64,000 nt of DNA from UBA6144 sp964399165 (GCA_964399165.1 CAYNPO010000001.1:62001-126000); one strand, 5' to 3'. Counted from the stretch's first letter, positions 1 through 9,018 are shown. Notes: generated by a model not told the origin, from the sequence alone. Made by a program: numbers and translations.

Positions 1-129
1 AGCTTCCTCGACGGAGTGCTGTTCAAGCCCTGGGGCGCCCTGACCCACTCGTTGGTCATGCGCTCGGAGTCCGGCACCATCCGCCACATCCGCGCCGAAC
101 ACCACTTCGACAAGAAACCCCGTTACTGA
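1..129 (+). CDS. C-terminal fragment of an unidentified protein
   Basis: An open frame runs in from the left edge and ends at a TGA at 127-129, giving the last 42 residues of a protein whose start lies outside the window. The piece ends in a basic, aromatic tail (FDKKPRY). A good ribosome binding site for the next gene follows at once, so the two may be co-transcribed. I do not recognise the family from this much sequence. It is accepted as coding because its frame has the G/C-rich third positions of the neighbouring genes and stops cleanly before the next start. Confidence 0.55.
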   Translation, partial: SFLDGVLFKPWGALTHSLVMRSESGTIRHIRAEHHFDKKPRY

Positions 130-142
130 CAAGGAGAGTCCC

Positions 143-574
143 ATGGCCAAGGCCGAGCGCACCGAGATCTACGACGTCCCCTGCGAGAAGTTCTACCAGG
201 CCATCACCGATTACAAGGCCTACCCGAGTTTCACCGAGGGCATGAAGTCGGTGGAGGTCCAGAGCGAGTCTCCCGATGGCGCCACGGTGAAGTTCAACCT
301 GGAGCTCATCAAGTCCGTCACCTACACCCTCAAGCTCACCCACAAGAAGAACGAGGCGGTGTCATGGACGCTGGTCAGCGGCGACATGATGAAGGTCAAC
401 AACGGCGGCTGGCGGCTGAAAGATTTGGGCGGCGGCAAGACCGAGGTGACCTACCACCTGGAAGTGGAACTCAAGGGATTCCTGCCCGGCCTGGGCATGA
501 TCGAGAAGACCATGGTCAACACCAACCTCCCCATGAACATGCGCGCTTTCGCCAAGCGCGCGGCATCGCTCTGA
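143..574 (+). CDS. SRPBCC-family (polyketide cyclase/COQ10-like) protein
   Basis: The 143-aa cytoplasmic protein begins with AERTEIYDVPCEKFYQAITD, the usual first strand and helix of the START/SRPBCC hydrophobic-ligand fold. It ends with a long C-terminal helix (residues about 118-143) that closes the pocket in this fold. Members of the cyclase/dehydrase-COQ10 branch bind lipids, quinone intermediates or polyketides. Nothing here identifies the ligand. AAGGAGAG lies 8 bp before the ATG, which supports the start. The next gene begins 7 bp after the stop, so a short operon with it and with yggS is likely. Confidence 0.75.
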   Translation: MAKAERTEIYDVPCEKFYQAITDYKAYPSFTEGMKSVEVQSESPDGATVKFNLELIKSVTYTLKLTHKKNEAVSWTLVSGDMMKVNNGGWRLKDLGGGKTEVTYHLEVELKGFLPGLGMIEKTMVNTNLPMNMRAFAKRAASL

Positions 575-581
575 GGTCCCC

Positions 582-872
582 ATGACGGAGAAAGAAGGCA
601 AAGGCAAACTGGGCGACATCCTCAAGACGGTGGTATCCACGGGCGCCGCCGCCGCCAGCATGGGCGGGGAGACCATGAAGGGCCTGATCGAGGACGCCCG
701 CGCCGCCAAGAGCGAGCTGGTGGCTTCCGCCAAGGCGGAAGTGAAAGGATGGCTCGACCGCATCGACGTGAGAAAGGAGATCGACCGCGTGCTGGCCGAC
801 TACGACGTCGAGGTCAACGCCAAGATCAGCTTCAAGAAAAAGCCGGGCAAGGGCCCCCGGGATGACGCCTGA
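582..872 (+). CDS. small basic, helical hypothetical protein
   Basis: This 96-aa protein has no signal peptide and no recognisable domain. An alanine/glycine-rich stretch (about residues 19-30) is followed by a long charged helix rich in Lys, Glu and Asp, then a basic tail (KKKPGKGP). The composition resembles phasin-like or nucleoid/membrane-associated helical proteins, but no family can be named. It sits 7 bp after the SRPBCC gene, and its end overlaps the yggS start by 11 bp, so the three are probably translated from one message. Confidence 0.6.
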   Translation: MTEKEGKGKLGDILKTVVSTGAAAASMGGETMKGLIEDARAAKSELVASAKAEVKGWLDRIDVRKEIDRVLADYDVEVNAKISFKKKPGKGPRDDA

Positions 873-1527
873 TCGAAGCGAGCGCCTCCGCCTGAACTTC
901 GAGGCGGTCCGCGCCAGCTTGAGCGGCCACCGCGCGCGCCTCCTGGTGGTGAGCAAGACGCGACCGGCGGAGGAAGTGCGCGCGCTCTACGCCCTGGGCC
1001 AGCGCGACTTCGGCGAGAACCGGGTGCAGGAGCTGGAGGAGAAGGCGGCGGAACTCGCCGACCTGCCGGGACTGCGCTGGCATCTCATCGGTCACTTGCA
1101 GTCCAACAAAATCCCCAAACTCGCCCGGGTGCCCAACCTAGTCGCCGTCCACTCGGTGGATTCGCCTGAGCTGGCGCGCCGGTTATTGCCAGCGCTGGCC
1201 CCGACCGTGGGGCTGTTTCTCCAGGTGAACACCAGCGGGGAAGGGGAGAAGTCCGGCCTGGAAGGGTGGGAAGAAGTGCGGGCGGCGGCGGGGGAGATTC
1301 CTTCTGGTCGCTTGCAGGGCCTAATGACCATGGGAACCCTGCGGACCGACCACCCCGAGGAGGAGGCGCAACGCTGTTTCCGTCAATTGCGGGAATGGCG
1401 GGATAAGCTCGTGAAAGAGCTAGGTCTCTCCACTCTGGAGCTCTCTATGGGAATGAGCGGGGACTACCTCATCGCCCTCCAGGAAGGCAGTGACTGGGTC
1501 CGGGTGGGATCCCGGCTTTTTTCCTAA
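862..1527 (+). CDS. yggS: pyridoxal phosphate homeostasis protein (YggS/PLPBP)
   Basis: The 221-aa length is typical of the YggS/PROSC family, single-domain alanine-racemase-fold proteins that bind PLP and buffer its level without known catalysis. The PLP lysine is K32 in LLVVSKTRP. Family signatures FGENRVQE, WHLIGHLQSNK and the C-terminal LSMGMSGD and VRVGSRLF are all present. The frame overlaps the preceding small gene by 11 bp. The last codons form part of a terminator-like hairpin, suggesting the operon ends here. Confidence 0.95.
   Translation: MTPDRSERLRLNFEAVRASLSGHRARLLVVSKTRPAEEVRALYALGQRDFGENRVQELEEKAAELADLPGLRWHLIGHLQSNKIPKLARVPNLVAVHSVDSPELARRLLPALAPTVGLFLQVNTSGEGEKSGLEGWEEVRAAAGEIPSGRLQGLMTMGTLRTDHPEEEAQRCFRQLREWRDKLVKELGLSTLELSMGMSGDYLIALQEGSDWVRVGSRLFS
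1500..1522 (+). terminator. rho-independent terminator overlapping the yggS 3' end
   Basis: CCGGG (1500-1504) pairs with CCCGG (1511-1515) around a 6-nt loop and is followed by CTTTTTT. The hairpin lies inside the last yggS codons, with the stop codon at 1525-1527. The five-base stem is short but all G/C, and a further T-run follows at about 1547-1554. Confidence 0.5.
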
Positions 1528-1613
1528 TATCCTGATAACAATCATCTTTTTTTTGCTTTGCCATTATGACGCGCCAGGCTTATTGATGGGGGGCCAACCC
1601 ATTCGGAGGTCCC

Positions 1614-2564
1614 ATGTCGCCCATGCGTAGAGTGCCCGAACTGAGTCTTTTGAGCTTCGTCAATGGCAGCGCCACCGACCGTGCCCGCTTCGTCGACAAC
1701 CTCTTCGCGGGCCTCAAGGACTACGGTTTCATCGTGCTGGTGGATCACACCGTGGACGAGAAAATCACCAAGCGCGCCTACGAGCACATCCACGAGTTCT
1801 TCCAGTTGCCCACCGAGACTAAGCGCCAATACGTGTGCAAGGCCGGCGGGGGCCAGCGCGGCTACACCGCCTTCGGCGTGGAGCACGCCAAGAACAGCGA
1901 CATGCCCGACTTGAAGGAGTTCTGGCACGTGGGCCGGGAGCAGCTGGTGGACGAGAAGTTCCGCCCTTACTTTCCCGAGAACATCTGGCCCACCGAAATT
2001 CCCGAGTTCCGCCAGACCATGCTGAACCTCTATGGCGCCCTGGACACCACCGCCAACCTCCTGATGGACGCCCTGGGGATGGCCCTGGACATGCCCCAGA
2101 CCTATTTCCGCACCATGCTCCAGGACGGCAACTCGATCCTCCGTCCCATCCACTATCCGCCCGTGGAACCCAACGCCCCCAAGAACGCCGTGCGCTCCGC
2201 CGCCCACGAGGACATCAACCTCATCACCGTCATGGTGGGCGCCACCACTTCCGGTTTGGAGCTGCTCGACCGCGACGGCAAGTGGTTGCCCGTCATGAAC
2301 AACGAAAAGCAGTTGGTGGTGGATTCGGGCGACATGCTCCAAGTGCTCACCAACGGCGTGATTCCCGCCACCACCCACCGTGTGGTGAACCCGGGGGATT
2401 TCCGCTCCACCCGTTACTCCATGCCTTTCTTCGTGCACCCCAACCCGGACACCGTGCTCTCATGCATCCCCTCGTGCCGCGGGACTGGGGAGAAGTACGC
2501 GCCGGTCAACAGCCACGAGTGGCTGATGCAACGTCTGCGCGAAATCGGTTTGCTGAAGAAGTGA
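1614..2564 (+). CDS. isopenicillin N synthase-family 2-oxoglutarate/Fe(II) oxygenase
   Basis: This 316-aa cytoplasmic enzyme has the two-part layout of the IPNS-like dioxygenase family: an N-terminal DIOX_N region (about residues 8-130) and a C-terminal jelly-roll. The iron triad is H198-x-D200 (AAHEDIN) and H255 (TTHRVVNP). The co-substrate carboxylate would be bound by R267 and S269 (RYSM). Relatives hydroxylate or desaturate small molecules using 2-oxoglutarate and oxygen; no gene around it indicates a substrate. GGAGGT lies just before the ATG. The gene stands alone, after the yggS terminator and convergent with a barrel-like gene 3 bp downstream. Confidence 0.9.
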   Translation: MSPMRRVPELSLLSFVNGSATDRARFVDNLFAGLKDYGFIVLVDHTVDEKITKRAYEHIHEFFQLPTETKRQYVCKAGGGQRGYTAFGVEHAKNSDMPDLKEFWHVGREQLVDEKFRPYFPENIWPTEIPEFRQTMLNLYGALDTTANLLMDALGMALDMPQTYFRTMLQDGNSILRPIHYPPVEPNAPKNAVRSAAHEDINLITVMVGATTSGLELLDRDGKWLPVMNNEKQLVVDSGDMLQVLTNGVIPATTHRVVNPGDFRSTRYSMPFFVHPNPDTVLSCIPSCRGTGEKYAPVNSHEWLMQRLREIGLLKK

Positions 2565-2567
2565 GTC

Positions 2568-3452
2568 TTAGAAGAATTTCCTGAGGCCCAGTCCGACCCG
2601 CAGGTTGGACTGGTTCACCGTCTGGCGCCCACCGCTTTCCAGCTTCTCGTCAGTCTTGAGCGTCTCGAAGGCCGTCTCCACCAGCATCTCCCAGGCCTGG
2701 TTGAAGGGCAGTGACATCCCCACCTTGGCGCTGGGGAGCAGCAGCGCGTTCCCGGACTGCACGACGGACTCGATGGTGGTGCTGGACTGCCCTATTCCCA
2801 TCCCGGCGGCGAAGAATACGCGGGCGGCGTGGAATTCCTCCATAGGATCGAAGTAGTACAAGAAGTCCCCCACCGCCATCAGGCGTTGGGTGACGAGGGA
2901 TCCCCCCGTGACGTTCACGGTCTCGCGTTCGTAGCGTACGCCCGCGTCCCAGGCGAAGTTGCGGTTGAACTCGCGCTCATACAAGGCGTCCAGCGCCACG
3001 CCCCCGCGCGAAGTGTCCTGGGGCGCGACCTCGGAGACCGTCTCGTTGAGCCCCCGGGTTCCCCCGGCCTTGACCAACCACGAACGGCGCACCGGGGGAC
3101 GGGCGCGGATGATGGCCTTGCGTCGGCTCTCCTCGGGGTTGAGGGCCCACAGGTACTCCTGGGCCGGGTGGTAGGTGACCAGGTCCCCGTGCTTGAAAGG
3201 AACCACCGCTTCCTGGTTGACGATCTCCCACTGGGTGAACCCGGAGGTGACGGTGCGGGCCCGGGCGATGACGGAGACGTCGTTGGCGGTGAAGGTGGCC
3301 TTCACGTCCGGCACCACGCCCTGGCGCAGGCCATTGCGGGTGACGAAGCTCTTTTTGCTCGCCGAGACGGCCTGGACCACCATCAGCTCATAGGCATGGG
3401 AGGCTCCGGGCAGGAACCAGGCCGAAATAATCAAGGCCAGGAGAAATCGCAT
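2568..3452 (-). CDS. predicted outer-membrane beta-barrel protein
   Basis: The frame is open further upstream, but I place the start at 3452. From there the 294-aa protein opens with a clean signal peptide (MRFLLALIISAWFLPGASHA), and longer versions would run into the divergent lipoprotein gene. The first part (about 20-115) looks like a small SH3-like or adhesion domain. The rest is rich in alternating aromatic and polar strands and ends RVGLGLRKFF, with the C-terminal Phe typical of BAM-inserted barrels. No specific family is recognised. It shares a 115-bp divergent upstream region with the Calx-beta/RCC1 lipoprotein. Confidence 0.7.
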   Translation of the reverse strand: MRFLLALIISAWFLPGASHAYELMVVQAVSASKKSFVTRNGLRQGVVPDVKATFTANDVSVIARARTVTSGFTQWEIVNQEAVVPFKHGDLVTYHPAQEYLWALNPEESRRKAIIRARPPVRRSWLVKAGGTRGLNETVSEVAPQDTSRGGVALDALYEREFNRNFAWDAGVRYERETVNVTGGSLVTQRLMAVGDFLYYFDPMEEFHAARVFFAAGMGIGQSSTTIESVVQSGNALLLPSAKVGMSLPFNQAWEMLVETAFETLKTDEKLESGGRQTVNQSNLRVGLGLRKFF

Positions 3453-3567
3453 ACCCCAATGATAGCACAACCACTCGGAACACCAGGGCAAGTGTGTTCC
3501 GAGTAGCCTTGTCGGGCTTTTAAGAAACCTCGGCGGACGAACGACAAGACCAGGTAGAGGAGGGAGT

Positions 3568-6500
3568 TTGGGCCCATTTTGGCTGCTGCCCCTATTGTTG
3601 TTCCTGGCCGCGTGTAACGTGGCCAATACCCCGCCCGCGAAGGTGAGTTCCACCGGCGTGGTGGACACGTCCGTGCGCGCCTCCTTCACCTCTCTCACGC
3701 AATACCGCCTGGAAAGCGCGGGTTCAGTGATCATCCCGTTGGTGTTGTCCGAGGCCTTCGACACGGCCACCACCGTTTCTTACTCCCTCACCGGCTCCGC
3801 CACCGGCGGCGCCGCCCCCTGCTCGGCGGGGGAGGATTACCTGGACCCGAGTGGAACCGTGACGTTCGCGGCCGGCGCCACCACGGCCACCATCCCCATC
3901 ACGCTGTGCCTGGACTCGCCGTACGAGGGAAATGAGACGATTATCCTGACCCTCACCGGAACGGACACGGACGTGAAGGTGGGGGACCCCGCCAGCACCA
4001 CGGTTTACATCCAGGACTCGGCCATCCCCCCGCGCATCTCGTTTGACGTCGCCTCTTCCGGCTCCATCGCGGAAGGCGCGGCCGGCACCACGGTTGTTCC
4101 GGTGGACATCGAACTGGCCAACGCATCTTTTGAGACGGTCAACGTCAAAGTCGGGCTTTCCGGCACCGCCACCGAGGGCGTGGATTACGACATCGACACG
4201 ACCAGCGTCAGTTTTGCCCCCGGGAGCACCACCGCTACCGTCAACGTCACCATCTACGGCGATGGCACCATCGAGCCCAACGAAACCGTGGTGCTGAACC
4301 TCTATGACCCTGAGAACGGTGCCATCGGCACCCAGGCCACCCACCAGATCCAAATCACCCAGGACGAAGTGCCCAACCAGGTGACCGCCGCCATCGCGGC
4401 CCTGGGGGCGCAAGCGGAAGCCGCGGGTGTGGTCAACGTTACCGTCAACCTCACTGGGGTGACTGACCACGCGGTCCTGCTCTACTACTCAGTGGATTTC
4501 GGTGCGGCCATCGCGGCCACCCAGCGAGCGGAGCTGCCCGCAGACTTCACGCTCACGGGCTTTGACGGTTCCGTGGGGTCGGTCGTGATCCCGGCCAACG
4601 CCGCTTCCGTCACCATCCCGGTGACCATCGCCCAGGACGCGCTCTTCGAGCCCACCGAGGGCTTCGTACTCCAGCTTTTAGGCGGGCCCGAGGTCGCCGT
4701 GGACGCCGGCTTCGAGAGTACTGAAGTGCAGATTACCGACGACGACACGCCTCCGCTGGTGGGTTTTACCGTGGCGGCCCAAACCCGCTCGGAGTCCGTG
4801 ACCACCGCCTACGCCACGATCCGGCTCTACCATCCGACCTTGGCCGGTGTTTCACAGGCCTCGGGGGAGGACGTGGAAGTCACCCTCGCCACGGCCAACG
4901 GCACCACCGAGGGCGCCAGCGATTGGACCATGACCATGGCCACGGTCACCATTCCCGCCGGTCAAACCCAGGTCAGTGTGCCCATCGGCCTGATCCAGGA
5001 TGGCGTGGACGAGGATGACGAGAGCTTCACGCTCTCTTTGACCCCGCCCGCAGGCTACACCGCCGCGAGCAACGACGACCACGTGGTGACGATCCTGGAC
5101 GCGGACCCCGCGGTTCGGGTGGCCTTTGAGGCCACGTCTTCCACCGTGGCCGAAGCCGCACCGGGGGCCATCTCCATCAACCTGACCCTGGACGGGGCCA
5201 GCGAGCGTGACGTGGTGGTGGGTTACACCGTCACGGGCGCGAGCACATCATCCGCCGCCTGCGGCACCCAGGACATCCAGGACACCAACTCGGGCAGCGT
5301 CACCATCCCCGGCGGCAGCGTCATGCCGTTTGCCATCCCCAACCTCACCCTGTGCGCCGACGCGCTCTACGAAGGCGACGAGACCGCCGTCTTCAAGATC
5401 ACCTCCGCCACCAAGGCCTCCCTCGGAAGCATCCTCACGCACTCGCTGGAGATCACCGAGGACGACGCGGCCCCCGACGTCTCCATCGCCGCTGCGAGCG
5501 CCGATTACGAGGAAGTGCTTCAAACCGCGGGCTACGTCATTACGGTCCAGCCCACCGCCAAACCCTTCTCCCTGACTTATGCTGTCACCGGTACCTCCAG
5601 CGTGGGGCTCGACCACACCCTTTCCGCCTCAGGCGTGGTCAACGTGGCCGCCAGCACCGGCGTGCAGAACATTCCCCTCAATTTCAGCATCATAGATGAC
5701 ACTTCTCCCGAGGACGCGGAGACGGTGATCGTCACCATCAGCGCGACGTCCGTGGACGCCAACGTGGTGACCGCCGCCGACACCATTACCATCCGCGCCA
5801 ACGACATCTTGCAGCTCGCGCTCGGTTACCGCCATACCTGCGGCCTCCTTTCGGGCGTGGTGAAATGCTGGGGCTACGGGCCGGTCCTCGGCCAGGGCAC
5901 CACCAGCGACTATGGCGACGACCCGGGAGAACTGGTCAGCGCCCTTTCCGCGGTGGACCTCGGCGCCGGCTTCAACGCCACGAAAGTGGTGGCGGGTCGC
6001 GACTTCTCCTGCGCTCTCTCCGCTGCCGGCACCGTGAAGTGCTGGGGCGACAACACTTACGGCCAGCTTGGCCTGGACCGTGCCGCCTCGGGAGCCTATG
6101 CCATCGTCGGTGATAGCTCCGGGGAAATGGGAAGCAACCTGCCGACCGTTCCCCTGGGCGCCGTCATTGTGGACATCGCCGCGAGCAGCATGTCCATGCA
6201 CGTGTGCGCCCTCACCAGCAGCGGCCGAATGAAGTGCTGGGGCAGGAACGAGGAGGGGCAGCTGGGGCTGGCTTTCAGCGGCGCCACCTGCAACGACACC
6301 ACCCCGAACACCCTCTGCCAGGGCGATGACTTCGGGGAGGTCGCGGGCATGGACTATCTCGCGTTCCCAGACGCCGGCGTCACGGTGGAGCGCATAGCCG
6401 TGGGCTCAAACCACAGTTGCGCGCAAACCTCCAACGACAAGGTCTTCTGCTGGGGGGACAACACCGATGGCGCCCTCGGCGTGGATTCCAACGACGCCAA

Positions 6501-7065
6501 TCGCTACCTTCACACCGTCCCTTACGCCTCCGCGGTGGCCTTCAACGCGGCCTTCGACGTTTCCACCATGACCGGCCTTTCCGCGCAATCCCAGCGCACC
6601 TGCGCCGAATTCACCGTGGCCGGGGCCGACAGCGCCGTGTGTTGGGGGAATGGCGACGAAGGGGAGTTGGGTCAGGGCAACACCGACAACGCCGGTACCG
6701 CGGCCGACACTCTCGCGGCCGTCGCGGCCCCGATCGACCTAAGCGTGACCGGCGGGACCTTTACCACCATCACCGGTCTGCGCATGGGCGGCAGCCATTC
6801 CTGCGCCCGGGGCGAGGACGACGAAGTGGTCTGCTGGGGCTCAAACGCCTTGGACGCCCTGGGCTCCGGCGGTGGCGCGGACGTCTCCGACCTTTCCACC
6901 GCCACGCTCCTCACTCCCTACACCGACGTCTACGCCGGCTCCGCCCACACCTGCGCGGTCTCCGGCGCCTTCCAGTACACCTGCTGGGGTGACAACACCA
7001 ATGGACGCACCGGCACCCAGGCCGACGCCGTGGACGCGCCTCCCGCCGTACGGGACTTCCAGTAG
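3568..7065 (+). CDS. surface lipoprotein with Calx-beta repeats and an RCC1-type propeller
   Basis: The start is a TTG at 3568, chosen because GAGGAGGGAG sits just upstream and the protein then opens with a lipoprotein signal ending LAAC (lipid-anchored Cys at about residue 16). Residues about 45-745 hold some six Calx-beta-like repeats, each with a phrase of the type EGNETIILTL or EPNETVVLNL and closing in V-I-D/E-D-D. Residues about 750-1165 hold seven RCC1-like blades with the signature H-x-C-A ... CWG-D-N-x-x-G-x-LG. Calx-beta modules are calcium-binding adhesion spacers, and an RCC1 propeller would act as a binding head. The likely role is a surface adhesin or binding protein; the ligand is unknown. 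The convergent neighbour begins 17 bp later. Confidence 0.85.
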   Translation: MGPFWLLPLLLFLAACNVANTPPAKVSSTGVVDTSVRASFTSLTQYRLESAGSVIIPLVLSEAFDTATTVSYSLTGSATGGAAPCSAGEDYLDPSGTVTFAAGATTATIPITLCLDSPYEGNETIILTLTGTDTDVKVGDPASTTVYIQDSAIPPRISFDVASSGSIAEGAAGTTVVPVDIELANASFETVNVKVGLSGTATEGVDYDIDTTSVSFAPGSTTATVNVTIYGDGTIEPNETVVLNLYDPENGAIGTQATHQIQITQDEVPNQVTAAIAALGAQAEAAGVVNVTVNLTGVTDHAVLLYYSVDFGAAIAATQRAELPADFTLTGFDGSVGSVVIPANAASVTIPVTIAQDALFEPTEGFVLQLLGGPEVAVDAGFESTEVQITDDDTPPLVGFTVAAQTRSESVTTAYATIRLYHPTLAGVSQASGEDVEVTLATANGTTEGASDWTMTMATVTIPAGQTQVSVPIGLIQDGVDEDDESFTLSLTPPAGYTAASNDDHVVTILDADPAVRVAFEATSSTVAEAAPGAISINLTLDGASERDVVVGYTVTGASTSSAACGTQDIQDTNSGSVTIPGGSVMPFAIPNLTLCADALYEGDETAVFKITSATKASLGSILTHSLEITEDDAAPDVSIAAASADYEEVLQTAGYVITVQPTAKPFSLTYAVTGTSSVGLDHTLSASGVVNVAASTGVQNIPLNFSIIDDTSPEDAETVIVTISATSVDANVVTAADTITIRANDILQLALGYRHTCGLLSGVVKCWGYGPVLGQGTTSDYGDDPGELVSALSAVDLGAGFNATKVVAGRDFSCALSAAGTVKCWGDNTYGQLGLDRAASGAYAIVGDSSGEMGSNLPTVPLGAVIVDIAASSMSMHVCALTSSGRMKCWGRNEEGQLGLAFSGATCNDTTPNTLCQGDDFGEVAGMDYLAFPDAGVTVERIAVGSNHSCAQTSNDKVFCWGDNTDGALGVDSNDANRYLHTVPYASAVAFNAAFDVSTMTGLSAQSQRTCAEFTVAGADSAVCWGNGDEGELGQGNTDNAGTAADTLAAVAAPIDLSVTGGTFTTITGLRMGGSHSCARGEDDEVVCWGSNALDALGSGGGADVSDLSTATLLTPYTDVYAGSAHTCAVSGAFQYTCWGDNTNGRTGTQADAVDAPPAVRDFQ

Positions 7066-7081
7066 GACGGTTTAAGGCACC

Positions 7082-7468
7082 TTACCCGCCGTAGACGGCG
7101 GAGCATGTCACACGCAAACGGCCCGTGGGCAACGGGATGCTCATTTCCTGCGTGGGGCGGATGACCTCGGGAGCGGGACCAAAGCTTCCGCGCATAACCA
7201 TGAGTCCGACCTGCCCTGCCTGGACGTGGACGGCGAAGCCGAGGCCATCCACCATGGGGGCATAGCCCCGGGAGTAAACGGTCACGCCGTTTCCAAGGTC
7301 CAGCGGTGCGGGAAGCTCGTGGGGAAGGGATGGATCCCGGGGCAGGATGCGGATGGTCCGCGTCTCTGTCGTGGGACCCACCAGGTTGCATTCAATCGCC
7401 GTGGGCGAGCTGGCCAGGGCGTGCGTGGCAAAGGCGAAGGTGAGGGCGGCTATGCTGAAAAGCTTCAT
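7082..7468 (-). CDS. small secreted protein of unknown function
   Basis: The 128-aa protein starts with a clear Sec signal (MKLFSIAALTFAFATHALA, cleavage after ALA). The mature part of about 108 residues has two cysteines, one near each end (IECNL and VTCSAVYGG), probably forming a disulfide in the periplasm. It appears all-beta. No family is recognised. An AGGAGAT-like Shine-Dalgarno precedes the start on this strand. A perfect seven-base-pair hairpin with a 2-nt loop lies in its last codons (7086-7101) but lacks a T-run. Confidence 0.65.
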   Translation of the reverse strand: MKLFSIAALTFAFATHALASSPTAIECNLVGPTTETRTIRILPRDPSLPHELPAPLDLGNGVTVYSRGYAPMVDGLGFAVHVQAGQVGLMVMRGSFGPAPEVIRPTQEMSIPLPTGRLRVTCSAVYGG

Positions 7469-7601
7469 GTGATCTCCTTATGCCCCTCACATACCACCCA
7501 CCATGATCCCCGGGTGGTGAAAGGAAAAACTAACCTGGCACCAGCGAGAAAACTGGTAAGCGCCAGTATCCAGCAAATCGGAGGCCGCGATAACATGGGG
7601 C

Positions 7602-8150
7602 ATGCGAATCGAAATCCGCCCGGTCCTTCCGGATGATGCCGCGGCCTTGCTCGAAATCTACGCCCCTTGGGTGAAGGATAGCGCCGTTTCATTCGAGGAA
7701 ACGGTGCCCACCGTCACAGAAATGCGCGAGCGCATCCAACGCTACACCCGCACTCACCCTTGGCTGGTGGCGCTCGACCCTCAGAAAAGTATCCTGGGGT
7801 ACGCCTACGCCAGCTCCTACCGCGAACGCGGGGCCTACCGCTGGGTCACGGAAGTCTCGGCCTACGTCAGGGAAGGGGGGCGGCGTGCGGGCGTCGGGAA
7901 GGCCCTTTACGCGCGTTTAATGGCCCTTTTGCGCGAGCAGGGCTTCACCCGGGCCTATGCCGTGATTACGTTGCCTAACGAGGCCAGCGCCCGCTTCCAT
8001 GAGTCTCTGGGATTCCGGCCATTTGCGGTGTACCAGCAAGTGGGCTTCAAGCGGGGGGCCTGGCACGACGTGGGGTGGTGGGAGATGGAATTACGGCCCC
8101 TCATCCCAGGAGAGACCCCCGAACCGCCGTTGAGGCCCTCCGAGGCTTAG
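7602..8150 (+). CDS. GNAT acetyltransferase of the phosphinothricin/methionine sulfone type
   Basis: The 182-aa protein matches the PAT/Bar-like branch of GNAT enzymes from its first residues (IRPVLPDDAAALLEIYAPWV), followed by the SAVSFEETVPT segment typical of phosphinothricin N-acetyltransferases. The acetyl-CoA loop is in REGGRRAGVGKALYARLM, and the C-terminal part contains NEASARFHESLGF and WHDVGWWEM. Relatives acetylate the amino group of phosphinothricin, methionine sulfone/sulfoximine or related amino acids. The substrate here is not proven. The gene stands alone; GGAGG lies rather far (17 bp) upstream. Confidence 0.88.
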   Translation: MRIEIRPVLPDDAAALLEIYAPWVKDSAVSFEETVPTVTEMRERIQRYTRTHPWLVALDPQKSILGYAYASSYRERGAYRWVTEVSAYVREGGRRAGVGKALYARLMALLREQGFTRAYAVITLPNEASARFHESLGFRPFAVYQQVGFKRGAWHDVGWWEMELRPLIPGETPEPPLRPSEA

Positions 8151-8154
8151 GCCC

Positions 8155-9018
8155 TCAGAGCGCCCTCACCAGGGGATGCCGCAAGATACGCCGGCACTGG
8201 TCTGCGTTGAACTGGTTGTTCAAGTAGTAGGGGAAGTCCTGCATCACGTTGCGCTCCTCGCCCGTCACGTGCTGGCGGTTAATGCGCACGGAGGCACGGC
8301 GCTCGCGGGCGGCGGCCCGGCGCTGGCGTTCGGCGCGGGAAAGGGAGGCCTCCTGCACCCGCAGCTCTTCGGTGGAGAGGAAGTCCTCAGGCCGGCAGAG
8401 ACGATCGAACTCGGGCCAGCGGATCAGGTTGTGCCCCATCTCGTGGCTTTCGGAAGAGTACAGCCGGCTGATGCCGTTGTTCACCAAATTCAGGGACGCT
8501 TCGGGGATCCAGTGCTTGTTGAACAGCACGGAGTAGGGTTCCTGGGTACAACTGGGGACCACGGTGTAGCCGTTCCCCGTGTCGGTGGAGCCCACGTAGA
8601 TGACCGTGGTGCGGTCCTTGACCAAGGGGTCCATGGCATTGGCCGTGAAATAGATGTTGTTCGGGTCGGTGCGGTAGCCGGTGTCATCCCCCGTGGTGAA
8701 GTGCTTCACCCCATTCAGGGAATCGGTCCGGATGACCCGGAGTTGGGTGATCTTCACATTGCATGAGGCCAGGGCGACGGCAGTCCGTTGGTAGCGCTCG
8801 ACGATGTTTTCCCCGTCCCAGCGATTGCCGCGCAAGACGACGGCGTCGATCTCCAGCCCGTGAGTGAGGCCTTGGGCACCATTCGGATAGATCTCTTCTT
8901 CCCGCACCGTCTGGATTTGGGTACCGGTGAAACCCTGGGCCCTCCAGAGATCCGCTTCCGCTGAAAATGCGGGAAGAGGGGAGAAGGCCAAGAGGATCAA
9001 GAAAAGCATGCTCTTCAT
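8155..9018 (-). CDS. secreted HEMGH zinc-metalloprotease-like protein
   Basis: A signal peptide (MKSMLFLILLAFSPLPAFSA) precedes a mature domain with an HExxH motif at residues 192-196 (SHEMGHNL), the zinc site of metalloproteases. About 65 residues later NVMQDF could serve as a Met-turn. The third zinc ligand of metzincins (xxGxxH) is not obvious because HEMGHNL is followed by IRWPEFDRLC. An Arg/Glu-rich helical insert at residues about 215-250 separates the motif from the Met-turn. The overall layout matches the protein at 35626-36414. It is 4 bp from the convergent acetyltransferase gene. Protease activity is inferred. Confidence 0.65.
   Translation of the reverse strand: MKSMLFLILLAFSPLPAFSAEADLWRAQGFTGTQIQTVREEEIYPNGAQGLTHGLEIDAVVLRGNRWDGENIVERYQRTAVALASCNVKITQLRVIRTDSLNGVKHFTTGDDTGYRTDPNNIYFTANAMDPLVKDRTTVIYVGSTDTGNGYTVVPSCTQEPYSVLFNKHWIPEASLNLVNNGISRLYSSESHEMGHNLIRWPEFDRLCRPEDFLSTEELRVQEASLSRAERQRRAAARERRASVRINRQHVTGEERNVMQDFPYYLNNQFNADQCRRILRHPLVRAL

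Noticed and set aside
1542..2438. 298-aa open frame antisense to the 2-oxoglutarate oxygenase
   Set aside because: Same low-information composition (Val, Gly, His, Leu); the sense frame contains the full iron-binding triad.
3453..3773. N-terminal extension of the barrel-like gene at 2568-3452
   Set aside because: It would overlap the lipoprotein gene and bury a good signal peptide inside the protein.
7086..7101. Perfect hairpin as a terminator between convergent genes
   Set aside because: It has a 2-nt loop, no T-run on either side, and lies within coding sequence.
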